Shown here one piece after another: positions 6,049-14,174 of a stretch of 51,474 nt of DNA. This stretch comes from Prochlorococcus sp. AG-363-P19 (GTDB lineage Bacteria; Cyanobacteriota; Cyanobacteriia; PCC-6307; Cyanobiaceae), in contig QCGG01000013.1 in the NCBI GenBank assembly GCA_003280055.1, positions 1-51,474 on the forward strand. The letters run 5' to 3'. Made by a program: the position numbers and the translations under genes. Under the pieces are notes generated by a model. It was given only the letters and a program-made list of their open reading frames with translations. It was not told the origin of the DNA and did no database searches. Within the stretch, counting starts at the first letter, position 1. Each line of letters begins with the position of its first letter.

Positions 6049-8376
6049 TCATGCCGCGATCTCCTTGTATAGGTACTGCTGAAAATCTATAAAAGTCTTT
6101 TGAATGTCTTGAGGTGTCCCTAGCTTTTCCTGCGCAGCATTAATGCTTCCATACTTAGCTGTTAAAACGGTACTTAGTTTGCTGATGTCGAGTTCATCGA
6201 CCCCGACATCAACATAATTTCGCAAGACATAATCAACAAACTCTCGTTGATTTTGATTGAGCAAGTTCAAAATATTGGATCGATTCGTTTCTACTCTGAC
6301 TTCTCTGGTAACAGGCTTTTTAGCGTAAGCGATGTATTCAAGGACATCAAAGAGATCACTGTTTTTTGCATTGATGAGCTCTTGCAACTTTCTTAAATCC
6401 TGAACATGACATCCCTCTCTCTCAAGCTTTTCGAGAAGATCCTTCCTTGTCATTGGATTGGCCCATACCTTGCGTAATTCGGCTTCACTCCCGAACAGCT
6501 GTGACAGTTTTATCTTGTCAAATAGACGATTGAGGAACTCTTCTGCACCAATTGGTTTCCCATCTACGTAGAAATAAGTACTGCTCATACTTTGTATTTC
6601 ACGAACCTTCCCATCACTCAACTTGATACGAGCTTTTGTGGGTCTTGGGTTACCTGTATCGCCACCATCGCCGTCATCCCCTCCATTAGTTCCATTCTCT
6701 ATAGGCTTCTTTGGGCGATTAGAAGGTGGTTCTGGTTCCATAGGCTCACCAATCCAATCGGGATCGTTGAACAAGTGATATGCATCAACGAAATCAATGA
6801 TGGTGAAAAAGTGTTTACCTTCAAAAAGTCTTGTCCCTCTCCCAATGATCTGCTTGAACTCAATCATGTTGTTGACTGGACGAAGCAGAACAACATTCCT
6901 TACGTTTCGAGCATTGACACCTGTACTGAGTTTCCTACTTGTAGTGAGGATGGTTGGGATTGATTTTTCGTTGTCTTGAAACTGCTTTAAATACGTTTCT
7001 CCAATAGCTGCATCATTCGCCGTCACACGAACACAGTAATCAACAGATTTATTCCCCACTTCCTGATTGATCAGGTCTCTAACCAGACCTGCATGTCTTT
7101 GAGTTGCACAAAAAACTATGGTCTTCTCGTCATGATCTATAGAAGCAAGTAATTCTTGAACGCGCCTTCTTTCACGATCTTCAATTTCAATTGAGTAATT
7201 AAAGTCCTTCTCTTCATAAATGCGACCTTCTTCTACTTCTCCTTCAATTATTTCGTCATCACTGGTGTACTGATATTCATCAATTGTGGTTTGTATCCTC
7301 TTCACCTTAAAAGGAGTTAAGAAACCATCTTTGATCCCTTCTTTAAGACTGTAAATAAAAGCCGGCTTGCCAAAATATTTATAGGTATTGGCATTGGTTT
7401 TTGGGTTAGGTGTTGCTGTTAGGCCCAAATGAACGGCACTGGAAAAGTGCTTCAGAATTTCACGCCAGTTGCTTTCATCGTTTGCTCCGCCACGATGACA
7501 CTCGTCAATGATGACAAGGTCAAAAAAGTCTTTTTCATATTGTCCAAAATAGGGTTGGCCCTTTTCTCCACTCATGAAGGTTTGAAAGATGGTGAAGAAA
7601 ATGCTGCCGTTCTTTGGGACTTCTCCATTCTTCGCAATATCTTTTGGGTTAATACGAACTAGAGCGTCATCCTCAAAAGCAGAGAAATCTAAAAAGGCTT
7701 GATTAGCAAGAATATTTCGATCGGCGAGAAAAAGGATACGTGGTTGTCGTTTGCCATCTCTTTGAAGCGTCCATCTGCTCTTAAATAACTTCCATGCGAT
7801 TTGAAAAGCAATAAATGTTTTACCTGTTCCAGTCGCAAGGATTAAGAGAGCGCGGTATTTATTATTGGCAATCGCATGAACGACACGATTAACTGCAAGT
7901 TCTTGGTAGTAGCGAGCTTGCATTGTTCCGTTCTTGTCTTCAAAAGGAACAGCATTAAAACGATCCGTCCACTCATTGGTTTCCTTAAAGGTCCTCTGCC
8001 ACAACTCATCTGGGGACGGGAAGGAAGGGACTATCCCTTCAGTATTTGACCCGTGATTAATCTCATAGATTTCTTTTCCGTTGGTTGCAAAGCTATTTTT
8101 GATCCTTAGTTTTTGTGCATAGAGCTTTGCTTGAGCGACTCCTTCACTGACTTCTAACTCATCACTCTTGGCTTCTAATACTGCAAGTTTGATGTTCTTG
8201 TACTCAAGGACATAATCAGCTTTTAATTGCCCAGTACGAATACCACCTGCTCTTATCTCTCCATCATTAATTTGATATTCACGACGTACACGAACACCTG
8301 TTTTACTATCAGTTATCCATCCAGCTGCTGATAGCTGTGGATCAATAAGTTCAGCTCGTGTATCTGCTTCGTTCAT
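6049..8376 (-). CDS. hsdR: type I restriction enzyme, R (motor/nuclease) subunit
   Basis: A 775-residue HsdR, the ATP-driven translocase and endonuclease that cuts unmodified DNA together with HsdM and HsdS. The N-terminal nuclease domain shows KADYVLEYK (D54) and LEAKS (E68, K70), a PD-(D/E)xK core. Two helicase domains follow: Walker A ATGTGKT (181-187), DECH (291-294), GLTATPNP, VFCATQRHAGLVR and a QIIGRGTRLFEGK motif VI. The length is close to the roughly 810-residue EcoAI type and shorter than the EcoKI and EcoR124 types, suggesting the type IB group (inference). The start overlaps the hsdS stop by four bases (ATGA). All key motifs look intact, so the enzyme should be active. Several antisense frames over this gene are shadows. 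Confidence 0.95.
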   Translation of the reverse strand: MNEADTRAELIDPQLSAAGWITDSKTGVRVRREYQINDGEIRAGGIRTGQLKADYVLEYKNIKLAVLEAKSDELEVSEGVAQAKLYAQKLRIKNSFATNGKEIYEINHGSNTEGIVPSFPSPDELWQRTFKETNEWTDRFNAVPFEDKNGTMQARYYQELAVNRVVHAIANNKYRALLILATGTGKTFIAFQIAWKLFKSRWTLQRDGKRQPRILFLADRNILANQAFLDFSAFEDDALVRINPKDIAKNGEVPKNGSIFFTIFQTFMSGEKGQPYFGQYEKDFFDLVIIDECHRGGANDESNWREILKHFSSAVHLGLTATPNPKTNANTYKYFGKPAFIYSLKEGIKDGFLTPFKVKRIQTTIDEYQYTSDDEIIEGEVEEGRIYEEKDFNYSIEIEDRERRRVQELLASIDHDEKTIVFCATQRHAGLVRDLINQEVGNKSVDYCVRVTANDAAIGETYLKQFQDNEKSIPTILTTSRKLSTGVNARNVRNVVLLRPVNNMIEFKQIIGRGTRLFEGKHFFTIIDFVDAYHLFNDPDWIGEPMEPEPPSNRPKKPIENGTNGGDDGDGGDTGNPRPTKARIKLSDGKVREIQSMSSTYFYVDGKPIGAEEFLNRLFDKIKLSQLFGSEAELRKVWANPMTRKDLLEKLEREGCHVQDLRKLQELINAKNSDLFDVLEYIAYAKKPVTREVRVETNRSNILNLLNQNQREFVDYVLRNYVDVGVDELDISKLSTVLTAKYGSINAAQEKLGTPQDIQKTFIDFQQYLYKEIAA

Positions 8377-9569
8377 ATAATCTCATATTGAAGTTCCGTT
8401 GAAAGGATTGCTGATTTCAACTGAATTAATGCATTTTGTTTTTTTATAAATATGCTTTCTAAAATCGCAACATTTTCACGTAAAGCATTTGTTCTTTTTA
8501 CTAAAAGATTCTGCTCATCAATATCAATACAAGGAAAGTCAACCTGCTTAGCCGTAGTTACATTGAAATGCTTTTGAGCTGCACCTACTACTTTACCTAG
8601 TACCATTTTTTTTCCAAATTGTGAATTAAAGAAAAGAACTAAAAATTCAGAAGAAAGATTTTTTCCAGGAGTAAAAATCACTAAATCACTGCAATTTGCT
8701 CCTTCCCATTGTTCGGTAACTTGAGCAGCTGTACCAGGATAACCTGTTCGCACAACACAAACATCATTTTTCCTAAGTTGAGACTTAGAAATTTGTTTAT
8801 TGAACTTTTCGGATATAAACAGCAATCCTTTTTCGGAAATCTCATATGGACGTATGCTTTGCGAGCGAAGGAATGGTACTCCATTATCGACATATTGATT
8901 CGCCATTTTACCAACGTATCCAACAGTAATTTTTTCGCATAGTTGTTGTAATTTCTCAGTACTTCTATCAGTTAATAATTTCGATAAAATTGAGCTAACC
9001 TTTGAATTATATGTATCTTGAATGGCAACCTTTTGATCAATAACTGTCTTAATCAAATTATCAATATCAGCAAAAGCAGCCTCAAGCTTGGCTACGATGC
9101 GTTGTTGTTCTGAGAGTGTAGGAATTGAAATCTCCATAGATTTAAGTTTAGAAATAGATAAAGTATCAACAGTGGCGCCATTCCCTATCTCAATCTGTTT
9201 TTTAAATAAATCAGACCCGAACCAATAATTAATGAACTCGCTGCTAACATTTTTAATTTTCTTGAGCCATAGAACACTTGCATCTTTAAAATAAAATCTA
9301 TCTTGTTCCTTGGTTATGTAAGTATTACCGATAGTTCCAATAGCTGTTATAAGAATATCTCCAGCAGCTGGCACACCATATTTTTCTGAAAGTTTAAAAA
9401 AATGCTCCTCAGAAATAAATAAATCATTTTCAACACTACCATATTTAGAAAGTGTTGTAACTTCTCTACCTCTATAGAAAGGAATCCCACTTTCTCTCCA
9501 CTCAGATTTAAGTACTCGTTTGCTTGAGCAAATTCTAAAAATCTCCTCTAACTTAAAAGTCTTCCACAT
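8373..9569 (-). CDS. hsdS: type I restriction-modification specificity subunit
   Basis: A 398-residue HsdS, which chooses the two-part DNA target. It has two target-recognition domains (about residues 1-150 and 205-350), each followed by a conserved coiled-coil region: TLSEQQRIVAKLEAAFADID (about 152-171) and DEQNLLVKRTNALRENVAIL (about 351-370), which set the spacer length between half-sites. The target cannot be read from sequence alone. ATG 9569 overlaps the hsdM stop (TGATG); a GTG one codon upstream is possible. No second hsdS or inverted repeats for domain shuffling are seen nearby. Confidence 0.93.
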   Translation of the reverse strand: MWKTFKLEEIFRICSSKRVLKSEWRESGIPFYRGREVTTLSKYGSVENDLFISEEHFFKLSEKYGVPAAGDILITAIGTIGNTYITKEQDRFYFKDASVLWLKKIKNVSSEFINYWFGSDLFKKQIEIGNGATVDTLSISKLKSMEISIPTLSEQQRIVAKLEAAFADIDNLIKTVIDQKVAIQDTYNSKVSSILSKLLTDRSTEKLQQLCEKITVGYVGKMANQYVDNGVPFLRSQSIRPYEISEKGLLFISEKFNKQISKSQLRKNDVCVVRTGYPGTAAQVTEQWEGANCSDLVIFTPGKNLSSEFLVLFFNSQFGKKMVLGKVVGAAQKHFNVTTAKQVDFPCIDIDEQNLLVKRTNALRENVAILESIFIKKQNALIQLKSAILSTELQYEII

Positions 9570-11023
9570 CACAACAGCTCCTTGATCTTTTGAAGCGCTT
9601 CAGCTGCCTGTTCATCAAGTTGCTCAATTTCAGCAATAATTTCTTGAGGCGTTCGATTATCGACTTCTTCAACAGTATTTGGATTGTTTACTGTTAGATC
9701 CCAAGTCTCTGTATTCACCGATCCAATATCGACCAACCAACTATTTTCAGTCAATTGTTTTGTCTTAGCCGTTTCAACAAAACCAGCAAGATCACGTTCA
9801 TTCAACGGATTAGTTTTACCCATACTTCTAGCAACATCAAGCTGGTAGTACCAAACCTTTTCTGTTGCTTTCCCTTTTTCGAAAAACAAGACAACTGTCT
9901 TAACTCCTGTCCCTATAAAAGATCCTTGAGGTAAATCCAAAACAGCAAATAGATTGCATTCCTCGAGAAGCTGCTTACGCAATGCAACGCTTGCATTATC
10001 GACATTGCTTAAAAAAGTATTTTTAATGACGACTCCACATCGTCCGCCTGACTTCAACATCTTGATGAAATGCTGCAGAAACAAATAAGCAGTTTCAGAA
10101 GTCTTGATAGGGAAATTTTGTTGTATCTCTGAGCGTTCTTTTCCCCCAAACGGTGGGTTAGCAAGGATTACATCTACTCTCTCTTTTTGCTGAACATCAG
10201 CAAGATTCTCAGCCAGAGTATTTGTATGAATAATATGAGGTGCTTCTACTCCATGAAGAATCATATTCATGATCCCAATAACATATGCAAGACTCTTTTT
10301 TTCTTTCCCAAAGAAAGTATTGGTTTGTAGTTGCTGAAATTCTGCTGCATTTAATTCCTTACTTTTACGCATCCAATCAAACGCCTCACACAAGAATCCA
10401 GCACTCCCTACTGCACCGTCATAAACAGTTTCACCGATTTTAGGATTAATAACTTTGACGATGCTTTTAATTAGAGGTCGAGGAGTGTAGTACTCACCAC
10501 CATTTCGACCAGCATTACCCATATTTTTGATCTTGTCCTCATAGAGGCTGCTCAGCTCGAGTTTTTCCTCATTACTAAGGAATTTCAGATCATTGACTTT
10601 ATTAATGACATCTCTAAGGGCATAACCGCTTTGTACTCTATTGCGTAGTTCAGAGAAGATTTCACCAATCTTGTAATTAATGCTGCGTGGATTATCTGTA
10701 CTTTGCTTGAAGCCTGCCAAATGAGGGAACAGCTCTTGATTTACAAAGTCAAGTAAGTAATCTCCAGTAAGTATGTCGTTGTAATCCAGCTTTCCATCAT
10801 TGGTCTTGGGATATGCCCACTTCTTCCAACGAAACTCTTGATCAATAATCCTTACGTAGGTTTCTCCATTTAAAAGAGCTGCTGTTTCTTTATCTATTTC
10901 ATAGTCATCAAGATATTTCAGGAAAAGGATCCAACTAGTTTGCTCTATATAATCAAGTTCACTGCTACAGCCAGCATCTTTCCAAAGGACATTATCAATA
11001 TTTTTAAAAGCCTCTTCGAACAT
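9569..11023 (-). CDS. hsdM: type I DNA N6-adenine methyltransferase subunit
   Basis: A 484-residue HsdM, first gene of the operon. It transfers a methyl group from S-adenosylmethionine to adenine in the target chosen by HsdS. Visible landmarks are the N-terminal helical domain (residues 1-150), GEYYTPRPLI (176-185, the type I/N6-methylase entry motif), motif I VYDGAVGSAGFL (200-211) and catalytic NPPFGGKE (289-296). The length fits EcoAI-type HsdM. M, S and R overlap by one to four bases in the order M-S-R, so they are translated together. Direct and inverted repeats just upstream (11039-11083) may control expression. Confidence 0.95.
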   Translation of the reverse strand: MFEEAFKNIDNVLWKDAGCSSELDYIEQTSWILFLKYLDDYEIDKETAALLNGETYVRIIDQEFRWKKWAYPKTNDGKLDYNDILTGDYLLDFVNQELFPHLAGFKQSTDNPRSINYKIGEIFSELRNRVQSGYALRDVINKVNDLKFLSNEEKLELSSLYEDKIKNMGNAGRNGGEYYTPRPLIKSIVKVINPKIGETVYDGAVGSAGFLCEAFDWMRKSKELNAAEFQQLQTNTFFGKEKKSLAYVIGIMNMILHGVEAPHIIHTNTLAENLADVQQKERVDVILANPPFGGKERSEIQQNFPIKTSETAYLFLQHFIKMLKSGGRCGVVIKNTFLSNVDNASVALRKQLLEECNLFAVLDLPQGSFIGTGVKTVVLFFEKGKATEKVWYYQLDVARSMGKTNPLNERDLAGFVETAKTKQLTENSWLVDIGSVNTETWDLTVNNPNTVEEVDNRTPQEIIAEIEQLDEQAAEALQKIKELL

Positions 11024-11038
11024 TGATGAGCTTTAGGT

Positions 11039-11083
11039 CGTTCTCTTTAAATTAGATACTAAGCATGAGAACGCTATGAGAAC
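11039..11083 (-). promoter_or_regulatory. possible operator for the hsd operon
   Basis: CGTTCTC (11039-11045) and GAGAACG (11067-11073) form an inverted repeat, and ATGAGAAC occurs twice 11 bases apart (11065-11072 and 11076-11083). On the minus strand this covers the likely promoter region 16 to 60 bases before the hsdM ATG, with TAGTAT/TAATTT elements between the arms. The spacing by one helical turn suggests a repressor site. This is inferred from repeats alone. Confidence 0.35.
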
Positions 11084-11104
11084 TAATTCAAGGACCTAGG
11101 GAGA

Positions 11105-11335
11105 TCATTCCTCTGGTCCATATATGGCCTGGGGGATAGGGTTTCGGCTTTTGAATCTTGGGAGTTCAGAGGTTCTTCTGATCAAACAGAAAAACATCCA
11201 AAAAACAATTGCACAAATGCCAGCTCTTAGGTCTTCAGACCAGGGAGCAGCATTCACGCTTGTTGCTAGCAGTAGCCAAACAATCAGTTCAGCTCTAATG
11301 ATCTTCCACCTTGGGGCGAGTTTCCAGAATCTAAT
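11105..11335 (-). CDS. small membrane protein, apparent ATT start
   Basis: A 76-residue frame: RFWKLAPRWKIIR, a hydrophobic helix (AELIVWLLLATSVNAA), PWSEDLRAG, a second helix (ICAIVFWMFFCLI) and a basic tail (RRTSELPRFKSRNP) ending IYGPEE. There is no ATG, GTG or TTG at its head. A strong ribosome site, GGAGGGGG (11341-11348 on the minus strand), lies six bases before ATT 11333-11335, so ATT may be the start, as in infC. Alternatively, one extra G in the G5 run would fuse it to the frame beginning ATGGTCCTC just upstream. The hypothetical plus-strand frame 11124-11357 is its shadow. Confidence 0.5.
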   Translation of the reverse strand: MRFWKLAPRWKIIRAELIVWLLLATSVNAAPWSEDLRAGICAIVFWMFFCLIRRTSELPRFKSRNPIPQAIYGPEE

Positions 11336-11404
11336 TACGCTCCCCCTCCTATCTTGAGGACCATAAAAAATGAGTTTTCCATTGAATTTAAATTTCCCTG
11401 GGAC

Positions 11405-11527
11405 TCAATGCTCTTCCCACAAATGTTGCTTAGATCCCAAGCATTCGATAACAGAAAACCTTTCTTCACCGCATATTGGGCAAGTCCAACGGGGTCTCCT
11501 ATCAGGAGGGTGTATGCCACAAACTCG
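11405..11527 (-). CDS. zinc-ribbon-like small protein, start unclear
   Basis: A 40-residue open frame between two stops: CGIHPPDRRPRWTCPICG (residues 3-20), then EERFSVIECLG and KQHLWEEH. The CPxCG knuckle with an upstream CxxH gives a plausible zinc-binding set. There is no standard start codon; it opens right after TGA 11528-11530. It lies directly upstream of the ATT-start membrane protein in the same frame. It may be a remnant or use a non-standard start. Confidence 0.35.
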   Translation of the reverse strand, partial: RVCGIHPPDRRPRWTCPICGEERFSVIECLGSKQHLWEEH

Positions 11528-11625
11528 TCAATGATCTCTTACGGCGATCTGATCTAAATTGCGTCCTGCATGGCAGCAAAGGATTCAGCATGTCTGACAG
11601 CAATGTCGATTGACTGCTTCAAAAT

Positions 11626-12099
11626 TTATCTTCTCCTGCTTTGATTCCTTTTAGTATCTGCACCCAAGCCACATAAATCAATTAAAGCTCTTGCATTGCT
11701 TGCGATAGCGGATGGCTTTCCCAAAACAAGACTTTTTTGAATAGCACTTTGCAGGTTGGTAACTAATTGAGCGGTCATTTGCGGTCTGCTTAAGTCCGTA
11801 TCTTCAAGATCCTGAACAAGTAATTCATAGGCAGCAGCTGTAATTCTTCGAGCTTGTCTACGGCTCAAGCGATAAGTCTCGGCCACATGGGCCGTAATAA
11901 CAGTCGCTCCATCGCCTTGAGCAAGCATGGAAGCGGCTTCTCCAATGCGCAGTTCTAATTCAGCTTTCGTGGCTCTAGACGTGCCACTCAAACCGTCCAA
12001 GACCCAGTGCTCCAGGCACTTCTGCGATAGCAAGGGATTCAAGTATTTGTTGGCGATTTGTTGGCTCAAATGGGCCAACAAAAAAATAGGCTTGACCAC
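11626..12099 (-). CDS. putative DNA-binding (HTH) protein
   Basis: A 157-residue protein with GTG start at 12099 (start uncertain; the first 35 residues may not be translated). The centre reads LELRIGEAASMLAQGDGATV and then VAETYRLSRRQARRITAAAY, which looks like a helix-turn-helix of the kind found in small terminase or phage-type regulator proteins. The C-terminus is basic (KRNQSRRR). It could be a remnant of a mobile element beside tRNA-Pro, which fits its position. In frame after its TAA, a 22-codon frame with a TTG start runs to 11554 (KQSIDIAVRHAESFAAMQDA); this may be a separate peptide or chance. Confidence 0.5.
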   Translation of the reverse strand: MVKPIFLLAHLSQQIANKYLNPLLSQKCLEHWVLDGLSGTSRATKAELELRIGEAASMLAQGDGATVITAHVAETYRLSRRQARRITAAAYELLVQDLEDTDLSRPQMTAQLVTNLQSAIQKSLVLGKPSAIASNARALIDLCGLGADTKRNQSRRR

Positions 12100-12139
12100 A
12101 GCATAGCCAAACCCATTGCAAATAAAAGATTTTTTCTAG

Positions 12140-12213
12140 TCGGGGCGACAGGATTCGAACCTGCGACCTAGTGCTCCCAAAGCACCCGCGCTACCAAGCT
12201 GCGCCACGCCCCG
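12140..12213 (-). tRNA. tRNA-Pro(UGG)
   Basis: Read on the minus strand it folds as a complete cloverleaf of 74 bases: acceptor CGGGGCG paired with CGCCCCG, D-stem GCGC/GCGC, anticodon stem GGTGC/GCACT with loop TTTGGGA (anticodon TGG) and T-arm GCAGG TTCGAAT CCTGT. The 3' CCA is not encoded. A partial copy of its 5' half lies upstream at 12855-12890. Confidence 0.95.
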
Positions 12214-12394
12214 TGAAAACATCTTAGTGCTTACCATATCTCAAACGAAGAAACAATATTGTCTGTTTATCCAAATCAAGAAACCCCATTTAAGTTTTAG
12301 TGCTTCTTCACTGCGTCAGATTGGGTGCTTATTTGCCATGGTTGCATTGTTTCTTTGTGCTATGAATTTCATCAGAGAATGAATGATTGAGGCT

Positions 12395-12778
12395 ATGCGA
12401 CGATTTCTACTTTTAGCGCTTATTTCTGGAATAGTTTTTCCAGTCATGTCTAACGCTGAAGGCACATGGATTCGAATTTCTGTGATTGACTTTTCAAATA
12501 TGAGTTCAGGGTCTTTAGGCCGGGAATCTTGTGACAAGGATGATGTATGTGGAATGGCTACTTATGTAGATGCAAGTTCAATTGCCAAGAGTGGCTCATT
12601 TGTTTATTTCAATAAAAAGGTTGTACTGATCAACAGAAATGGGGACAGAATTAAAAAAGGTCCGATTTCTGGTGTGGGATGGCAAGCTAATTGCTCTAAA
12701 AAGCTTTTGAAGGGGCCAAAAGGTTCATGGAGAAGTTTCGATCGCTATAACGGGCTTGGCCAATTTGTTTGTCGCTAG
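12395..12778 (+). CDS. secreted hypothetical protein
   Basis: A 127-residue protein with a signal peptide (MRRF, core LLLALISGIVFPVM, cleavage near SNA). The mature part has four or five cysteines (ESCDKDDVC, ANCSKK, QFVCR), so disulfides outside the membrane are likely. It resembles small surface-adhesin/exported proteins of cyanobacteria (residue pattern WIRISVIDF and TYVDASSI), but I cannot name a domain. TTGAGG precedes ATG 12395; an upstream ATG at 12383 would add four residues. It is the only gene between tRNA-Pro and its partial copy. Confidence 0.6.
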   Translation: MRRFLLLALISGIVFPVMSNAEGTWIRISVIDFSNMSSGSLGRESCDKDDVCGMATYVDASSIAKSGSFVYFNKKVVLINRNGDRIKKGPISGVGWQANCSKKLLKGPKGSWRSFDRYNGLGQFVCR

Positions 12779-12854
12779 AGCTCGCTAAATAGAAGTTCAG
12801 AAATTAGCTACTTCCTTCTGCTGCAATGAGTTTCGCTTGGATAAAGGGCGCTTT

Positions 12855-12890
12855 CCAAAGCACCCGCGCTACCAATCAGGCTATGCCCCG
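12855..12890 (-). repeat. partial tRNA-Pro copy (5' half), integration footprint
   Basis: 21 bases (12855-12875) are identical to 12177-12197 of tRNA-Pro, covering the anticodon loop, anticodon 5' stem and part of the D-arm. Similarity continues to GCCCCG at 12890, the 5' acceptor end. The copy stops in the anticodon loop and has no T-arm, so it is not a functional tRNA. The break point matches the usual crossover zone of tyrosine recombinases at tRNA genes. No integrase gene is seen in the window. Confidence 0.7.
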
Positions 12891-12907
12891 TACAGGGAGA
12901 TTAATAC

Positions 12908-13030
12908 ATGTTGGAGAAAGCTGGTTGGATAATTTTTAAGACAGGAGTTGAAGCACTGAATGAACGGTTCAGAACAGATATCTACAGACATCCTTATTCC
13001 CGTCAAAGACATCAAAGAATTGTCTATTGA
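12908..13030 (+). CDS. small hypothetical protein
   Basis: A 40-residue protein from ATG 12908 with GGGAG nine bases upstream. It reads MLEKAGWIIFKTGVEALNER, then RTDIYRHPYSRQRHQRIVY: a short amphipathic helix and a strongly basic tail. It sits immediately beside the tRNA-Pro fragment. It may be a complete microprotein or the N-terminal remnant of a longer gene. The 13031-13280 stretch that follows has only a doubtful basic frame. Confidence 0.45.
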   Translation: MLEKAGWIIFKTGVEALNERFRTDIYRHPYSRQRHQRIVY

Positions 13031-13280
13031 GGTTCATTGGCAGATGCAATGGGTCATTCCAATGAAATCCATTTTCGTGCATGCCCTTGGCTAATCAAAA
13101 CCAGACCTGAACAAGCATTTAAAGCAGAAAAAGATAGCCGCCTAAGACAATTTCATACTTTTACTTTATTAATTGACAAAAGGTCTTCTAATGATTTTTA
13201 CCAGAACCGAGTCAGGTTGCATCGAAAATTGAAATTGTTTAATTATTTGATAGAGTTTTATCTTTCCAAAGTCTGACCAG

Positions 13281-13610
13281 TTAATAGATTTTATAGATCA
13301 GACCTTTTTTACATATTTTTAGTGCTTTTCTAACATTTTCTAGCGTATCTTTCTTTATCAGATTCTGCTTAGAGAACTCATCGGGCACAATCAATTCTCC
13401 ATTACCTTTGATACGAATTCTACCTCCAAACCATGAATAATGATTAGGTATTGAGGCTCTACAACGAACCGCTTGTGTTTCAGAGTCAATTCTACGCTCT
13501 ATTTCCCAATTCTCAATTTTATCTAACTTTGTGAATTGATCGATACCTGCCTTAGTTGACTTTCCAACTAGAAACAAAACAAAAAGGCATGTTAGTAAGG
13601 TAGGTTTCAT
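13281..13610 (-). CDS. secreted hypothetical protein
   Basis: A 109-residue protein with a signal peptide (MKPTLLTCLFVLFLVGKSTK, cleavage near KAG). The mature domain is hydrophilic with cysteines in AVRCRAS and LKICKKG, and a beta-rich segment (GRIRIKGNGELIV). It is not recognised beyond the Prochlorococcus-style small exported proteins. Confidence 0.6.
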   Translation of the reverse strand: MKPTLLTCLFVLFLVGKSTKAGIDQFTKLDKIENWEIERRIDSETQAVRCRASIPNHYSWFGGRIRIKGNGELIVPDEFSKQNLIKKDTLENVRKALKICKKGLIYKIY

Positions 13611-13750
13611 TACATTTCATGCCATGAAAGGCTTTTGAATTAGTAATTTCTATTAAACATTATAAAGTTCCCTTGGCCTTGCTCCTTTAATTGTAAATCT
13701 ATTACGGCGCCCTGTAACCTGTTTTCTACACTTTTCAATTACTACTTGCA

Positions 13751-13912
13751 ATGAATAATCCTTTAAAAGACCCTAGGAAAAATCCCTTGAAGATTTCTTA
13801 TGAGGATTTTTGGGTGCCAGTATTTGGGCGTGTTCTCAGTCGGTTTTCAGGATTAATAGAAGGAGAACAACCAAACGAGAAGCAATCTTATAGATTAAAA
13901 GATGAAGATTGA
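13751..13912 (+). CDS. small hypothetical protein
   Basis: A 53-residue soluble protein from ATG 13751: MNNPLKDPRKNPLKISYEDF, then WVPVFGRVLSRFSGLI and an acidic/basic tail ending KDED. Two NPLK elements are near-repeats. No membrane span is strong enough to call. Unknown function. Confidence 0.45.
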   Translation: MNNPLKDPRKNPLKISYEDFWVPVFGRVLSRFSGLIEGEQPNEKQSYRLKDED

Positions 13913-14019
13913 GATATCGCTAGTGACAACATTAGAAGTCAATAATGTGTAACCTTTTTACCCTTCTTGATTATATTTATCGGCAATATAAGTATACTTT
14001 CAAGTAAACTGTGATAGCT

Positions 14020-14142
14020 ATGAGCATTTATTTTTTGACCCCCTTTTGGATAGAGATGAACTCTAGTCCTTTGACCATTTTCCTTTTGGTATTGTTCTTG
14101 GTTTCCCTTGTTGGTTTTTTTTATATCATATCTAAAGAGTAG
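14020..14142 (+). CDS. small single-pass membrane protein
   Basis: A 40-residue frame from ATG 14020; ATG 14056 is an alternative giving 28 residues. Almost all of the C-terminal half is hydrophobic (LTIFLLVLFLVSLVGFFYII) and it ends SKE. It could be a small membrane subunit, but I cannot match it to a known photosystem or NDH peptide. A TATACT element about 25 bases upstream could be a -10 box. Confidence 0.4.
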   Translation: MSIYFLTPFWIEMNSSPLTIFLLVLFLVSLVGFFYIISKE

Positions 14143-14174
14143 TTGGGAATCAAAACTTATGGGTCATAGCCTAA

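Noticed and set aside
6592-7662. Plus-strand frames opposite hsdR
   Set aside because: They lie antisense to a gene with complete helicase motifs and show no protein-like features of their own.
13037-13276. 79-codon basic frame with a TTG start
   Set aside because: No ribosome site, no recognisable features, and the composition looks random; left out as unsupported.
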